From NCBI RefSeq assembly GCF_016865485.1, contig NZ_AP024452.1, positions 2,440,501 to 2,504,500 of the forward strand: 64,000 nt of DNA, in the 5' to 3' direction. The DNA comes from Luteitalea sp. TBR-22 (GTDB lineage Bacteria; Acidobacteriota; Vicinamibacteria; Vicinamibacterales; Vicinamibacteraceae). Made by a program: the position numbers and the translations under genes. The notes below the pieces were generated by a model, which was not told the origin of the DNA, ran no database searches, and worked only from the letters and a program-made list of their open reading frames with translations. Of the stretch, positions 35,001 through 44,895 are shown piece after piece; the stretch's first letter is position 1, and every line of letters starts with the position of its first letter.

Positions 35001-36413
35001 ATGTCCTTGCTCCATCGCCTGCGCTCCTCGCGCCGACTCCTGGTCACCCTCGGCGTGCTCGGGGGCAGCTTCCTCGCGGCCATGGAAGCGACGATCGTCG
35101 CCACCGCGATGCCCACGGTGGTGGACCAGTTCGGTGGCCTGGCGCACTACAGCTGGGTGTTCTCCGGCTACATGCTCACGTCCACCGTGACGACCCCGGT
35201 GTGGGGGCGACTGGCCGACGTCCACGGACGGCGCCGACCGTACCTCCTCGCGCTCGGCTTGTTCATCGTCGGGTCGATGCTGTGTGGGGCGGCGACGTCG
35301 ATGACGCAACTGATCGCCTACCGGGCGCTGCAGGGCATCGGCGCGGGCGGGATGCTGCCGCTCGGCATGGTCATCATGGGCGACATGTTCACCCTCGAGG
35401 AGCGCGCCCGGGCCCAGGGGCTCTTCGCCGCCGTGTGGGGCGTCTCGTCGGTGGCCGGCCCGCTGGTCGGCGCGGTGCTGACCGAAAGCGCGTCCTGGCG
35501 GTGGATCTTCTTCATGAACCTGCCGTTCGGCCTGGTCGCCGCCTGGCTGGTGGGCACCTACCTCGTCGACCGGCACGCCGAGCGCAAGGGAGACGTCGAC
35601 TACGTGGGCGCGGCCCTGCTCATGGCCGCCGTGTCGGCGCTGATGCTCGCCCTGAACCAGACCGGCGTGCGCGACGCGACGTTGTCACCCGGCGTGGTGC
35701 GCGCCCTCTATGCCGGCGCCGTACTGCTTGGTGTCGTGTTCGTGGCCCGCGAGCGGCGCACCGAGCACCCGCTGCTGCCGGTGTCGCTCCTCGGCCAGCG
35801 CATGGTGGCCACCACCACCCTGACCGGAACGTTGCTCGGCATCGGCATCTTCGGCGCGCTGGCGTTCGTGCCGCTGTACGTGCAGGCGGCGCTGGGCCGA
35901 TCGGCGCGCGAGGCCGGAAGTGTGCTCACGCCCTTGCTCCTCGGTTGGGTGCTCACCTCGATCGTCACGGGGCGGCTGATCCCGAGGTTCGGGTTCCGGC
36001 CCTTCATCATCGGCGGCCTGTCCTTCGTCACCGTCGGCTTCGTCGGCCTGGCGATGGTGGGGCTGGACAGCCCGATGTGGAAGATGCGCGTCGATCTGGG
36101 CCTGATGGGCATCGGCATGGGCATGACGATGCTGTCGTTGCTGTTGGCCGTGCAGGGGACGGTGGCGCGCGAGCAACTCGGCGTGGCCACCTCGCTGGGG
36201 CAGTTCACGCGCAGCATCGGCGGCGCCATCGGGGTGGCCGTGATGGGGGCCGTGGTGGCGGCGGCCGTCCCGGTCGGGGGACAGACCCCCGTCGCGCTCG
36301 CACTCGGCCTGCACCGGGCCTTCGTCCTGGGGGCGGGCGTGTCGGCCGTGGCGCTGCTGTCGGCGTTGCTGGTGCCCGGGGGACTACCTGAGCAAAAGCC
36401 AACGGCTGTGTAG
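35001..36413 (+). CDS. DHA2 (EmrB/QacA-type) MFS drug:proton antiporter
   Basis: 470 aa with about 14 hydrophobic helices. Helix 1 carries LAAMEATIVATAMPTV (DHA2 motif D1); the loop after helix 2 has GRLADVHGRRRPYLLAL (motif A); AVWGVSSVAGPLVGAVL with WRWIFFMNLPFG is the antiporter motif C and its typical continuation. It exports hydrophobic compounds in exchange for protons. No regulator or adaptor gene is adjacent. Its 3' end is followed by about 200 non-coding bases leading to the KGG gene. Confidence 0.9.
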   Translation: MSLLHRLRSSRRLLVTLGVLGGSFLAAMEATIVATAMPTVVDQFGGLAHYSWVFSGYMLTSTVTTPVWGRLADVHGRRRPYLLALGLFIVGSMLCGAATSMTQLIAYRALQGIGAGGMLPLGMVIMGDMFTLEERARAQGLFAAVWGVSSVAGPLVGAVLTESASWRWIFFMNLPFGLVAAWLVGTYLVDRHAERKGDVDYVGAALLMAAVSALMLALNQTGVRDATLSPGVVRALYAGAVLLGVVFVARERRTEHPLLPVSLLGQRMVATTTLTGTLLGIGIFGALAFVPLYVQAALGRSAREAGSVLTPLLLGWVLTSIVTGRLIPRFGFRPFIIGGLSFVTVGFVGLAMVGLDSPMWKMRVDLGLMGIGMGMTMLSLLLAVQGTVAREQLGVATSLGQFTRSIGGAIGVAVMGAVVAAAVPVGGQTPVALALGLHRAFVLGAGVSAVALLSALLVPGGLPEQKPTAV

Positions 36414-36524
36414 GAATTACTGTTGGGTTTTCAGACACGGATGAGCCTGGGAGGCCCTGTTGATTCCTAACTTGCGGTAGTGCGCCTGTTCTCGCACGGA
36501 CGGGGTGGGACAAACCGCCTCAGG

Positions 36525-36541
36525 CTGGCACGGTTGTTGTA
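36525..36541 (+). promoter_or_regulatory. Candidate sigma-54 (-24/-12) promoter
   Basis: CTGGCACG-N4-TTGTA matches the RpoN consensus YTGGCACG-N4-TTGCW except for T instead of C in the -12 element. The GG-to-GT spacing is exactly 10 nt. It lies about 75 nt upstream of the KGG stress-protein gene, the only gene it could serve. Confidence 0.45.
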
Positions 36542-36615
36542 GAGGTGAGGGTGACTTTCGACAGGGTCGCAAGGCACTTCCGCGAGCGTCCGAGTCGTTG
36601 AGGGGAGGCTTCACC

Positions 36616-36852
36616 GTGAGCAATGACAACATGAGCGAGCAGGGCGAACCGCGACGCAAGGAACGGCGGGGATTCGCATCCATGTCCCCGGAAAAGCAGC
36701 GTGAAATCGCCAGCAAGGGCGGGCGCGCGGCACACATGAAGGGCACCGCGCACGAATGGACTTCGGAGGAGGCTCGCGCGGCGGGCCGGAAGGGGGGGCG
36801 CGCCAGCCGTGGCGGGCGCGGCCGTCTTCCCGAGGGAGGCACGGCCGAATAA
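36616..36852 (+). CDS. KGG (con-10/GsiB-like) stress-induced protein
   Basis: 78 aa, highly charged, with repeated Lys-Gly-Gly motifs: REIASKGGRAAH, ARAAGRKGGRASR and GRGRLPEGG, plus an RRGFASMSPEKQ start to the repeat region. This is the small intrinsically disordered KGG family induced by general stress in many bacteria. The GTG at 36616 has a strong AGGGGAGG Shine-Dalgarno 7 nt upstream and is preferred over the ATG five codons later. It is monocistronic: a candidate sigma-54 promoter lies in front and a strong terminator behind. Confidence 0.85.
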   Translation: MSNDNMSEQGEPRRKERRGFASMSPEKQREIASKGGRAAHMKGTAHEWTSEEARAAGRKGGRASRGGRGRLPEGGTAE

Positions 36853-36880
36853 GCCGGGCCGTGACTTCGTGCACCACCTG

Positions 36881-36909
36881 GGGCGTCCGTGAGGGCGCCC
36901 TTTCTTTTT
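36881..36909 (+). terminator. Rho-independent terminator after the KGG gene
   Basis: 8-bp stem GGGCGTCC/GGGCGCCC (one G-U pair) with a GTGA loop, followed by TTTCTTTTT. It is the clearest intrinsic terminator in the window. Confidence 0.85.
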
Positions 36910-36949
36910 CTGTGGTTCACGTTGTCGGCGCCGTACCAACGCAGGCAAC

Positions 36950-38887
36950 ATGGAACGCGTGACGGGACGAGCACTGCGGCGGGGCCTGCGCGCCTGCTGC
37001 CTGGCGTGGCTGGTGGCCTGCGGGCCGGCGTCGGCGCAGGAGGAGGGCGCCAGCGAGGTCCGCCTCAAGGTGCGTAGCTTCGACATACACGGTGTGTCAG
37101 GGCTGGACGTCAAGCAGATCACGAGCGTCCTGGCGACCCGCGAAAGCGGCGGGTTGATTCCATTCCTCGGCAAGGACCGCTACTTCAGCGCACGGCAACT
37201 GCAGGCCGACCTCTATCGCATCATCGCGTTCCTGTCCGATCAGGGCTGGCCGCAGGCCCGGGTCACCCGCGTCGACATCGACAAGGACGTCAAGGCCCGC
37301 GCCGTCGACCTGCGGGTGCAGGTCGAACAGGGGCCGCCGGTCATCATCGACAGCGTCCAGACCTTCGGGTTCGAGGTCCTCGCACCCCGCGACCAGGAGG
37401 CGGTACGCAGCCGGGTGTCCCTGGCCGCGGGGCAGCGACGCGTGCAGGGCGACGTCCGCAACACCCGCAATGCCACCCTCGCCGTCCTGCAGGAGCGGGG
37501 ATACGCGTATGCGTCGGTCAACGTACTCGAGGGCGAGGGCACGCAGCCGGGGCACGTCTCCCTGTACGTCATCGCGGAGCCGGGCCCGGTCTCGACCTTC
37601 GGCCGCATCACCGTCCGGGGCAACGACGGCGTGAGCGACGGCCGGGTGAAGTCGCTGCTGTCCATGAAGGAAGGGCAGCAGTTCCGCATCAGCCGGGTCG
37701 TCGACAGCCAGCGGCGCCTGTACAACCGCGAGATCTTCCAGTTCGTCTCGGTCAACGCCGAGCCGAACGGGACGATCGGCGCGCCCGTGCCCGTGGAAGT
37801 GGTGCTCACGCAGGCCAAGCCGCGGCGGCTGTCGTTGACGCCCGGCTACGGCAGCGAGGAGAAGGCGCGCATCACGACGACGTTGCGCCACCTGAACTTC
37901 TTCGGCGGCGCCCGCACGGCGCAGGCGACGCTGCGCTGGTCGTCCCTCGATCGCGGCGTCCGCGCCAACGTGGAGGAGCCGTCGCTGTTCCGGCGTGGCA
38001 TCTCGATGAGCGTCGGCGCCCAGTACTGGTACGCCAACGAGCCGGCCTACGAGCTGACGACCAAGGGCGGACGGGTGACGTTCGCCAAGCAGCGCGAGCG
38101 GAGCGATCCGGTGCGCCGCAAGCAGTCGCTGACCACGCTGTCGGTCACCTTCGTGGACGAGTTCGAGGACTACACCGTCTCCGAGCAGGCGCTCGAGGAT
38201 CCGGCGTTCTACGACGACCTGATCGCGCTTGGCCTCAACCCGAACACCGGCCGCGCCAAGGGCCAGCTGATCGCGCTCGCCGTCGACCTGAACAGGAACA
38301 CCACGCCCAACCTGATCGACGCGCGCAGCGGCTACCTGCTGCAGGCGCACGTCGAGCAGGCAGGGCAGTGGCTGCCCGGTGACTACAACTACCGCGAGTA
38401 CACCGTGGAGGCGCGCAAGTACCACACGTTCGGCCCGCTCGTCCTGGCGGGACGGGCGCGCGTCGGGACCATCGAGGCCGACGGCGTGCTGGCGCGCAAC
38501 GTGCCGTTCTTCAAGCGGTACTTCCTGGGTGGGTCGGCCAGCCTGCGCGGCTGGGGGCGCTTCGAGATCGCCCCGCTCACGTTCAGTGGCAACCCGATCG
38601 GCGGCCACTCGATGTTCGAGAGCTCGGGGGAACTCCGCGTCCCGGCGTTCGGACAACTCTCGGTCGTGGCCTTCGTCGATGCCGGCAACGTCTGGTACGA
38701 GAGCTTCGACATCAACCTCGACGACCTGCGCGTGGACGTCGGCCCGGGCCTGCGGTATCGCACCCCCATCGGCCCCGTGCGTGTCGATCTCGGCTACCAG
38801 GTCACGCGCATCGAGGGCCTGCTCGTCAACGGCGAGCCCGAGCCCCGCCGCTGGCGGATCCACTTCAGCATCGGGCAGGCGTTCTGA
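36950..38887 (+). CDS. tamA: TamA/BamA-like outer-membrane assembly protein (Omp85)
   Basis: 645 aa. A signal peptide ends near PASAQ; POTRA-like domains occupy about residues 38-285 (for example VRSFDIHGVSGLDVKQI and FGRITVRGNDGVSDGRVKSL). A 16-strand barrel follows, with the L6 signature GGSASLRGWGRF (the VRGF-type motif) and a terminal Phe. The translocation and assembly module inserts autotransporter-like and other beta-barrel proteins together with TamB, whose gene starts two bases after this stop. Confidence 0.87.
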   Translation: MERVTGRALRRGLRACCLAWLVACGPASAQEEGASEVRLKVRSFDIHGVSGLDVKQITSVLATRESGGLIPFLGKDRYFSARQLQADLYRIIAFLSDQGWPQARVTRVDIDKDVKARAVDLRVQVEQGPPVIIDSVQTFGFEVLAPRDQEAVRSRVSLAAGQRRVQGDVRNTRNATLAVLQERGYAYASVNVLEGEGTQPGHVSLYVIAEPGPVSTFGRITVRGNDGVSDGRVKSLLSMKEGQQFRISRVVDSQRRLYNREIFQFVSVNAEPNGTIGAPVPVEVVLTQAKPRRLSLTPGYGSEEKARITTTLRHLNFFGGARTAQATLRWSSLDRGVRANVEEPSLFRRGISMSVGAQYWYANEPAYELTTKGGRVTFAKQRERSDPVRRKQSLTTLSVTFVDEFEDYTVSEQALEDPAFYDDLIALGLNPNTGRAKGQLIALAVDLNRNTTPNLIDARSGYLLQAHVEQAGQWLPGDYNYREYTVEARKYHTFGPLVLAGRARVGTIEADGVLARNVPFFKRYFLGGSASLRGWGRFEIAPLTFSGNPIGGHSMFESSGELRVPAFGQLSVVAFVDAGNVWYESFDINLDDLRVDVGPGLRYRTPIGPVRVDLGYQVTRIEGLLVNGEPEPRRWRIHFSIGQAF

Positions 38888-38889
38888 CC

Positions 38890-41800
38890 ATGACACGGGG
38901 ACGACGGGCGCTGCGCGCCCTGGCGGTCCTGACCGTCCTGCTCGTGGGTCTGGTGGCCGCGGCTGCGGTCCTCACGCAGACGGCTTGGTTCCGCGAGCGG
39001 CTGCGGCGACTGGCGATGCGCCAGGCCGACCAGGCACTCGAGGGCCACCTCGTGATCGGCGCGGTCGAGGGAGATCTCTATCGCGGCATCACGTTGCGCG
39101 ACGTCGCCCTCGACCAGCAGGGCGCGACCGTCGTGCGTGTCGGCCGGGTCCGGCTCTCGTACGGCCTCGGGGACCTGCTGTCGAAGGGCCGGGTGGTGCA
39201 GCGGATCGACATCGAGCGTCCCGAGATCGACGCCGTCCGTACGCCGCAAGGGTGGAACGTCGCGCACCTGCTGAAGCCGCGTCCGCCAGCCGACCCGAAC
39301 AAGCCCCGCGCCACGTTCTCGCTCCCCGACGTCCGCGTCACCGACGGGCGCGTCACCGTCCGCGAAGTGGGCGTGCCGCGGTCGCAGGCCATCCCGCGCC
39401 GGATCGAGGGGCTCGCCTTCGAGGGCAGCATCGCCAGCAGCCCTCGTGAGCTGAGCGTCGACGTCCGCCGGCTGACGTTTCGCGCCGGTCAGCCCGACCT
39501 CGACATGCGGGCACTCGCCGGGCGTTTCGTCAGCGTCCCGACCGGCTGGCGCTTCCAGGATCTGTCGGTCCGGACCGGCGAGTCCACCCTGGGCGTGAAC
39601 GGCACGCTGACCCGTGCCCAGCCGTCGGCGCCGTGGGCCTTCGACCTGCAGGTCGCCGGGCAGCCGGTGTCGCTGCCCGAGATCGCCAGGCTCGTCCCGG
39701 CGGCCAACTTCGCGCTGCACCCGCGATTGCGCGTCGGCGTCACCGGCACGCTCGACGCGCTCGGCCTGGACGTGGACATCACGCAGTCGGAAGCCGGGAC
39801 CGCCAGGGGCGCGATCACGATCGACACCACCGGGCCGACGCGCGGCGTCGCCGGCAAGCTCGCGGTGGCCGACCTCACGCTCGCGCCGATCCTCAAGAGT
39901 CGCGACGCGGCAGGCCGCATCACCGGCGAGGCGACCTTCGACCTGCGCTTCCCCTCGGCCGCCGAGGGCTTCCCGACCGACGGCTCGTTCGAGTTCCGCG
40001 GCTCGCGCGCTGGCGCCTACGGGTACGCGGCGACCAACGTCCGTGCGAAGGGCCGGATCGACGGCCGCACCATCACCCTGGATGCGTCAGCCAACGCCTA
40101 CGGGGGGACCGCGACCACCACCGGGACCATCGCCGTCGCGGGGAGCGGCCAGCGCGAGCTCGCGCTCGACCTCGCGGGGCGTGTCGCCGGCGTCGACCTG
40201 CGCAACCTGCCAGCCGCCCTGCGCGTGCCCCGGCTGCAGACCGCGATCGCCGGGCGATATGCCGTGAAGGGGCCGCTGTCGGCGGTGGTTGCCGACGTCA
40301 CGCTCGCACCCTCGACGATCGAGGGCGCCACGCTCGCCGACGGCACCACGGGGCGCTTCGCGCGCACGCCGGCCGGCTTCACCTTCGGGGCGACCGGCAC
40401 CGTCGCCGGCCTCGACGTGCAGCGGCTGGGGGCGGCGCTGCAGGTGCCGGCCATGACCGAGGCTCGCCTGGCCGGCGTCGTCAACGGCACCTTCGACGCG
40501 GCCGGTGAGCAGCGCGGGGCCGCCGGCCTGCGCGTGACCGCGACCGGCACGCTCTCCGACACGACCATCTACGGCGGGTCGCTCCCCGAGATGGCCTACG
40601 ACGTCACCCTGGACGGTGACCGCCTCGAGCTGGCGGCGAAGGGTCGCGTGCAGGGCTTCGAGCTCGAAACCGTGACGGGTACCCCCTCGGCCACGGGGAC
40701 GCTCGACGGCACGGTCGATGCGCGCGTCACGGTGCCCGATGTCGGCGCCGTCTCGCTCGACACGCTGGGCCTGACCGGAACGGTGAGCCTCGACCACCCC
40801 ACGCTCTTCAAGGTGCCGTTCCGCGATCTCTCGGCCGACGTCGTGCTCGACCAGGGACGGCTCGATCTGTCACGTCTCGAGGGCGCCGGCGACGGGTTCA
40901 CGCTGTCGGGCCGTGGCCGCGTGGGCATCGGGACCGACGACGCCTCGGACTTCACGTACCGGGTCGAGGCGACCTCACTGGTCGACCTCGCCAGGATCGC
41001 CGACCTGCCGTTGACGGGAGCGGCCACGACGGAAGGGCGCATCACCGGGACGCGCGCCGACTTCCTCGTCACCGGCACCGTCGCCGGCGACCAGGTCGCC
41101 TACGGCGATACGGCCGCCGCGGGCACGGTGACCGCGCAGTACGCCGTGCGCCTGCCCGACTTCGATGTCGAGCGCATCGACGTCCAGGCGTCGGTGGACG
41201 CGCAGCAGGTGCAGGTGGCCGGGCAGGTGTGGCCGGTCGCCAACGGCACGGTCGGCTACACGCAGGATCAGGTCCGGTTCGACGTCACCGGGAGCGACGG
41301 CCTCCGCGACCTCGCCGCCAGGGGCGCGCTCGCCCTCGAGGCCAGCCGCCAGCGGCTGCAACTCGAGCGGCTCGACATCGCGCGCAATGGCGTGCGCTGG
41401 GGGCTGGCGCCCGGCACCACGGCTCGGGCCGTGTTCACGACGCGGCAGGCGACGATCGGCGCGCTCGAGCTCGCCAATGGGGCGCAGCGTCTCGCCGTCG
41501 AGGGCACGGTGGGCCTGCAGGACGACGCGGAGTCGTCGCTGCGGGTGCAGGCCACCGCGGTGGACGTGGGCGACGTGCTCCTGCTGGCCGCCGTGGACAC
41601 GCCGGCCGACGGGATCCTCGAGGGCACGGCGACGCTCGGTGGCACCCGCGAGCGGCCGCTCGCCGACGGCACGTTCGCCCTCACGCAGGGACGCATCCGC
41701 AACATCGACGTGCAGCGTGTCGGCGGCCGCGTGACCTTCGACGGCATGCTGGCGCTCGTCGACGTCGAACTCGTCAAGGACGGCTTTGCGCGCCTCACGG

Positions 41801-43560
41801 CCAAGGGCGTCGTCCCTCGCACCATTCTCGAGGGGCGTTCGGACGAGCACGTCGCGTCGACGGCCGCCGACCGGCTCGACGTGGCCATCGTCTCGACGCC
41901 GATCGACCTCGCCCTGGCGGAAGGCATCACACCGCAGGTCACCAGGCTGGGCGGGCAGGCGCAAATCGACGTCCGCGTGACCGGATCGGGGCGCGACCCG
42001 CACATCGAGGGCGCGCTGTTCCTGATGAAGGGCACGTTCGTGCTGCCGCTCACCGGCGTGACCTACAAGAACCTCGATGCCGTCCTGTCGTTCGAGGAGG
42101 AGCGCGTCGTTATCAGCGAACTCGGGGTCGAGACCGACAACGGCGACCTGCTGACCGTCCAGGGGGAACTGGGGCTCAGTCGCGAGCAGGCGCGCACCGT
42201 CAAGTTGCGCATGCAGGGCAAGGACTTCCGCGTCCTGGACAACGAGTTCGGCCTGCTCGACCTGCACACCGATCTCACCATCAGCGGCACGCTGCTGGCG
42301 CCGGTCGTCGAGGGCACCCTCGAGGTGTCCGACGGGCGCCTCGAACTCGACGAGATCCTGCCGCAGTTCACCGACTCGGCCTACGCGACGCAGGCCGAGT
42401 ACCAGGGCATTCCCACCGCGCGCCTGCGCGGCGAGATCGTGCCGGACCTGCTCGGCGAGGACGATCGCATCCCGCAACTGGTCGACGGGCAGAACACCTT
42501 CGTCGTGGGTACCGTGCCGGCCTCGCCACCGCCGGCGCCGGGAACGCCCGGCGCGCCGCCGCCCGGCCCACTTGGCGATCCGTCGACCGGACGGCCGGTG
42601 GCCAGCACGCCCGTGCCGCCGGCGGCCGAGGGTTCGGCGCCCGCTGCCGCACCAGCCACCGCGCCATCCGCCGCATCACCCGCGGCGCCCGCCGCCGCGC
42701 CAGCCGCTGCTCCAGCCGCCGCTGCGAAGGCGGCAGCCGCCGACGCCAGCAGTGTGTTCGCGGACACGGCCCTCAACATCCAGGTGCGCATCCCCGACAA
42801 CCTCGTGGTGCGGGGGCAGAGCATCGAGGCGGCCCGGGCCTCGGTGGGCGACCTGAACGCCACGCTGGGCGGCAACTTCCGGGTCGCCAAGACGGCGGGC
42901 AAGCCGCTCGTGCTGTTGGGGTCGGTGAACACCGTGCGCGGCATCTACTCGTACCAGGGGCGGCGGTTCGACCTGGTGCGCGACGGCCAGATCCTGTTCC
43001 GCGGCAACGAGGAGATCGACCCGCGCCTCGACCTGACCGCGCAGCGAGTCATCCAGGGCGTCGAGGCGCGCGTCCGCATCCAGGGCACGGCGCGCAAGCC
43101 GGAACTCTCCCTGTCGTCCACGCCGCCGCTCGACGAGGGCGACATCCTGGCGCTGATCGTGTTCAACCAGCCGCTCAACCAGCTGGGCACCGGCCAGCAG
43201 AACTCGCTGGCCCAGCGCGCCGGTGGCATCGCCGCCGGTTTCGTGGTGTCGCCGCTGGCCGAGGCGATCGGCAGCACGCTCGACCTCGACCAGTTCGACG
43301 TGGAGACGACCGATCCGACGGGCCGCGTCAACCCCGCGGTGGTGATCGGCCAGCAGGTCACGCAGGATCTCTTCCTGCGCTTCCGTCAGCAGTTCGGCAA
43401 CCAGCAGGTGTCGCAGTTCCTGCTCGAGTACCGTCTGGCCGACTTCCTGCGCCTGCAGGGCAACGTCGCGGAGGGCGACGGCCTCAGTGCCGGCAACCGC
43501 TCGCTCACGCAGCGCATCGAGCGCTACGGCGTCGATCTCGTCTTCTATTTCTCGTTCTGA
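38890..43560 (+). CDS. tamB: Translocation and assembly module inner-membrane component TamB (AsmA-like/DUF490)
   Basis: 1,556 aa. An N-terminal signal-anchor helix (ALAVLTVLLVGLVAAAAVL) is followed by more than 1,100 residues of repetitive beta-strand sequence typical of the TamB/AsmA hydrophobic groove that spans the periplasm and conducts phospholipids or assists barrel assembly. The C-terminal TamB domain contains TPPLDEGDILALIVFNQPL and ends in Tyr-Phe-Ser-Phe. Between residues about 1212 and 1284 sits an unusual Pro/Ala-rich low-complexity linker inside the otherwise beta-rich chain. It directly follows tamA. Confidence 0.88.
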   Translation: MTRGRRALRALAVLTVLLVGLVAAAAVLTQTAWFRERLRRLAMRQADQALEGHLVIGAVEGDLYRGITLRDVALDQQGATVVRVGRVRLSYGLGDLLSKGRVVQRIDIERPEIDAVRTPQGWNVAHLLKPRPPADPNKPRATFSLPDVRVTDGRVTVREVGVPRSQAIPRRIEGLAFEGSIASSPRELSVDVRRLTFRAGQPDLDMRALAGRFVSVPTGWRFQDLSVRTGESTLGVNGTLTRAQPSAPWAFDLQVAGQPVSLPEIARLVPAANFALHPRLRVGVTGTLDALGLDVDITQSEAGTARGAITIDTTGPTRGVAGKLAVADLTLAPILKSRDAAGRITGEATFDLRFPSAAEGFPTDGSFEFRGSRAGAYGYAATNVRAKGRIDGRTITLDASANAYGGTATTTGTIAVAGSGQRELALDLAGRVAGVDLRNLPAALRVPRLQTAIAGRYAVKGPLSAVVADVTLAPSTIEGATLADGTTGRFARTPAGFTFGATGTVAGLDVQRLGAALQVPAMTEARLAGVVNGTFDAAGEQRGAAGLRVTATGTLSDTTIYGGSLPEMAYDVTLDGDRLELAAKGRVQGFELETVTGTPSATGTLDGTVDARVTVPDVGAVSLDTLGLTGTVSLDHPTLFKVPFRDLSADVVLDQGRLDLSRLEGAGDGFTLSGRGRVGIGTDDASDFTYRVEATSLVDLARIADLPLTGAATTEGRITGTRADFLVTGTVAGDQVAYGDTAAAGTVTAQYAVRLPDFDVERIDVQASVDAQQVQVAGQVWPVANGTVGYTQDQVRFDVTGSDGLRDLAARGALALEASRQRLQLERLDIARNGVRWGLAPGTTARAVFTTRQATIGALELANGAQRLAVEGTVGLQDDAESSLRVQATAVDVGDVLLLAAVDTPADGILEGTATLGGTRERPLADGTFALTQGRIRNIDVQRVGGRVTFDGMLALVDVELVKDGFARLTAKGVVPRTILEGRSDEHVASTAADRLDVAIVSTPIDLALAEGITPQVTRLGGQAQIDVRVTGSGRDPHIEGALFLMKGTFVLPLTGVTYKNLDAVLSFEEERVVISELGVETDNGDLLTVQGELGLSREQARTVKLRMQGKDFRVLDNEFGLLDLHTDLTISGTLLAPVVEGTLEVSDGRLELDEILPQFTDSAYATQAEYQGIPTARLRGEIVPDLLGEDDRIPQLVDGQNTFVVGTVPASPPPAPGTPGAPPPGPLGDPSTGRPVASTPVPPAAEGSAPAAAPATAPSAASPAAPAAAPAAAPAAAAKAAAADASSVFADTALNIQVRIPDNLVVRGQSIEAARASVGDLNATLGGNFRVAKTAGKPLVLLGSVNTVRGIYSYQGRRFDLVRDGQILFRGNEEIDPRLDLTAQRVIQGVEARVRIQGTARKPELSLSSTPPLDEGDILALIVFNQPLNQLGTGQQNSLAQRAGGIAAGFVVSPLAEAIGSTLDLDQFDVETTDPTGRVNPAVVIGQQVTQDLFLRFRQQFGNQQVSQFLLEYRLADFLRLQGNVAEGDGLSAGNRSLTQRIERYGVDLVFYFSF

Positions 43561-43586
43561 TCGCCGGCGATTGCCGGCGGCGCGTC

Positions 43587-44825
43587 TCACTCGCGGACGA
43601 TCGCCTCGATCGGCGAGAGGCGTGCCGCCCGCAGGGCGGGGTAGGTGCCGAACACCAGGCCGACGACGAGCGCCGCGGCGGCACTCACCACGATCGTGCT
43701 CACGCTGACCGAGGCGTAGAGCAGGGCCTCCGTGCGCGCGCGGATGACGGCGGTGACCAGGTAGGCGCCGGCCAGTCCGGCGATCACCCCGATGAGGCTG
43801 CCCGTGGCGGAGATGGCGACCGACTCGGTGAGGAACTGCGCCAGGATGTCGCGCCGCCGAGCCCCGACGGCCTTCCTGATGCCGACCTCGCGGGTGCGCT
43901 CCGCGACCGACGCCAGCAGGACGTTCATGATGCCGATGCCGCCGACCAGCAGCGAGATCGACGTGAAGGCCCCGAGCAGCAGCTTCATGACCAGGATGCC
44001 CTGGGCGACCTGTGCCAGGCGTTCGGGCCCGTGCGCAATCACCTGTGCCTGGCCTCGCCAGTCGGCGCGGGCTTGCACCAGGCGTTCCAGCCTGGCGCGG
44101 GTGTCGGGCGCCTGCTCCACGGTGTCGACCACGACGACCAGCGACCGAGCCCGCGGCTGCGGCACCGGCACCAGCGCATCCGCGGCCGTGTCGAGGGGCA
44201 CCGTCACCGTGAGTTCCGGTTTGCCGGGCCGGTCGGCCACCAGGCCGACGACGCGATACGACGCCCGCCCGAGCGTGAGCAACTGGCCGATGGCCGGCTC
44301 CTGCCCCGCGACGATGCGCACGGTGTGCGGAGTCGTCACGGCGACGCGCGCGCCGGTGCGCAACTCGTCCTCGGTGAACCACCGGCCCGCCATCAGCGGC
44401 GGCGCGGCCTGCCGTCCAGCCTGCCAGAGACCCAGCATCCGCACGGCGTGGGGAGCGGGTGCGCCAGGCGCGGCGGCGCATCCGGGCGACGAGCAGCCGG
44501 TGAGGGCGGTGCCGGTCTCCTCGAGGCGCACCTCGGTGCCCGGCAGGACGGTCGCCACGGCCTGCGCGTCGTCGGGCGTGAAGATCGGGTACCGCTCCCG
44601 GGGGACCCGGTGTCCGTCGATCAGGTCGGACGTCTTCGCCTCGACCGCCACGCGCTGCATGCCTTCGTAGGCGATGCGTTCACGGGCGAACGACTCGGCG
44701 CCGTCGCCCAGGGAGAGCACGGCGGCGAGCGAGGCGGCACCCATCACGACGCCGACCGTGGACAGCAGCGTGCGGAGCGGATTGGCACGAAGCGCGTCCA
44801 GCCCGGTGGAAACGGCAGCAGGCAC
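43587..44825 (-). CDS. MacB/FtsX-type ABC transporter permease (solitary)
   Basis: 412 aa from a GTG. A first helix (LLSTVGVVMGAASLAAVLSL) precedes a periplasmic domain with a Cys pair (GCSSPGCAAAPG) and three C-terminal FtsX helices (GGIGIMNVLLASVAERTREVGIRKAVGA; end ARLSPIEAIVRE). It is MacB-like but has no ATPase, adaptor or partner permease next to it. It may work with an NBD encoded elsewhere. It converges on tamB with 26 bp between stop codons. Confidence 0.82.
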   Translation of the reverse strand: MPAAVSTGLDALRANPLRTLLSTVGVVMGAASLAAVLSLGDGAESFARERIAYEGMQRVAVEAKTSDLIDGHRVPRERYPIFTPDDAQAVATVLPGTEVRLEETGTALTGCSSPGCAAAPGAPAPHAVRMLGLWQAGRQAAPPLMAGRWFTEDELRTGARVAVTTPHTVRIVAGQEPAIGQLLTLGRASYRVVGLVADRPGKPELTVTVPLDTAADALVPVPQPRARSLVVVVDTVEQAPDTRARLERLVQARADWRGQAQVIAHGPERLAQVAQGILVMKLLLGAFTSISLLVGGIGIMNVLLASVAERTREVGIRKAVGARRRDILAQFLTESVAISATGSLIGVIAGLAGAYLVTAVIRARTEALLYASVSVSTIVVSAAAALVVGLVFGTYPALRAARLSPIEAIVRE

Positions 44826-44895
44826 GGGGCAGGAGACGGAGGGCGGCCGGCGCGAGTTCCGTTTCGTGAGTCATGAGCGCACGACTCGTGGCGCG

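Noticed and set aside
36414-36615. Possible tRNA or small RNA in the gap before the KGG gene
   Set aside because: No cloverleaf, CCA end or convincing folded structure was found; only the sigma-54-like box is supportable.
41229-44876. 1,215-codon plus-strand frame spanning the end of tamB and the antisense of the MacB-type permease
   Set aside because: No recognisable protein; it crosses two well-supported genes in other frames and results from scarcity of stop codons at high GC.
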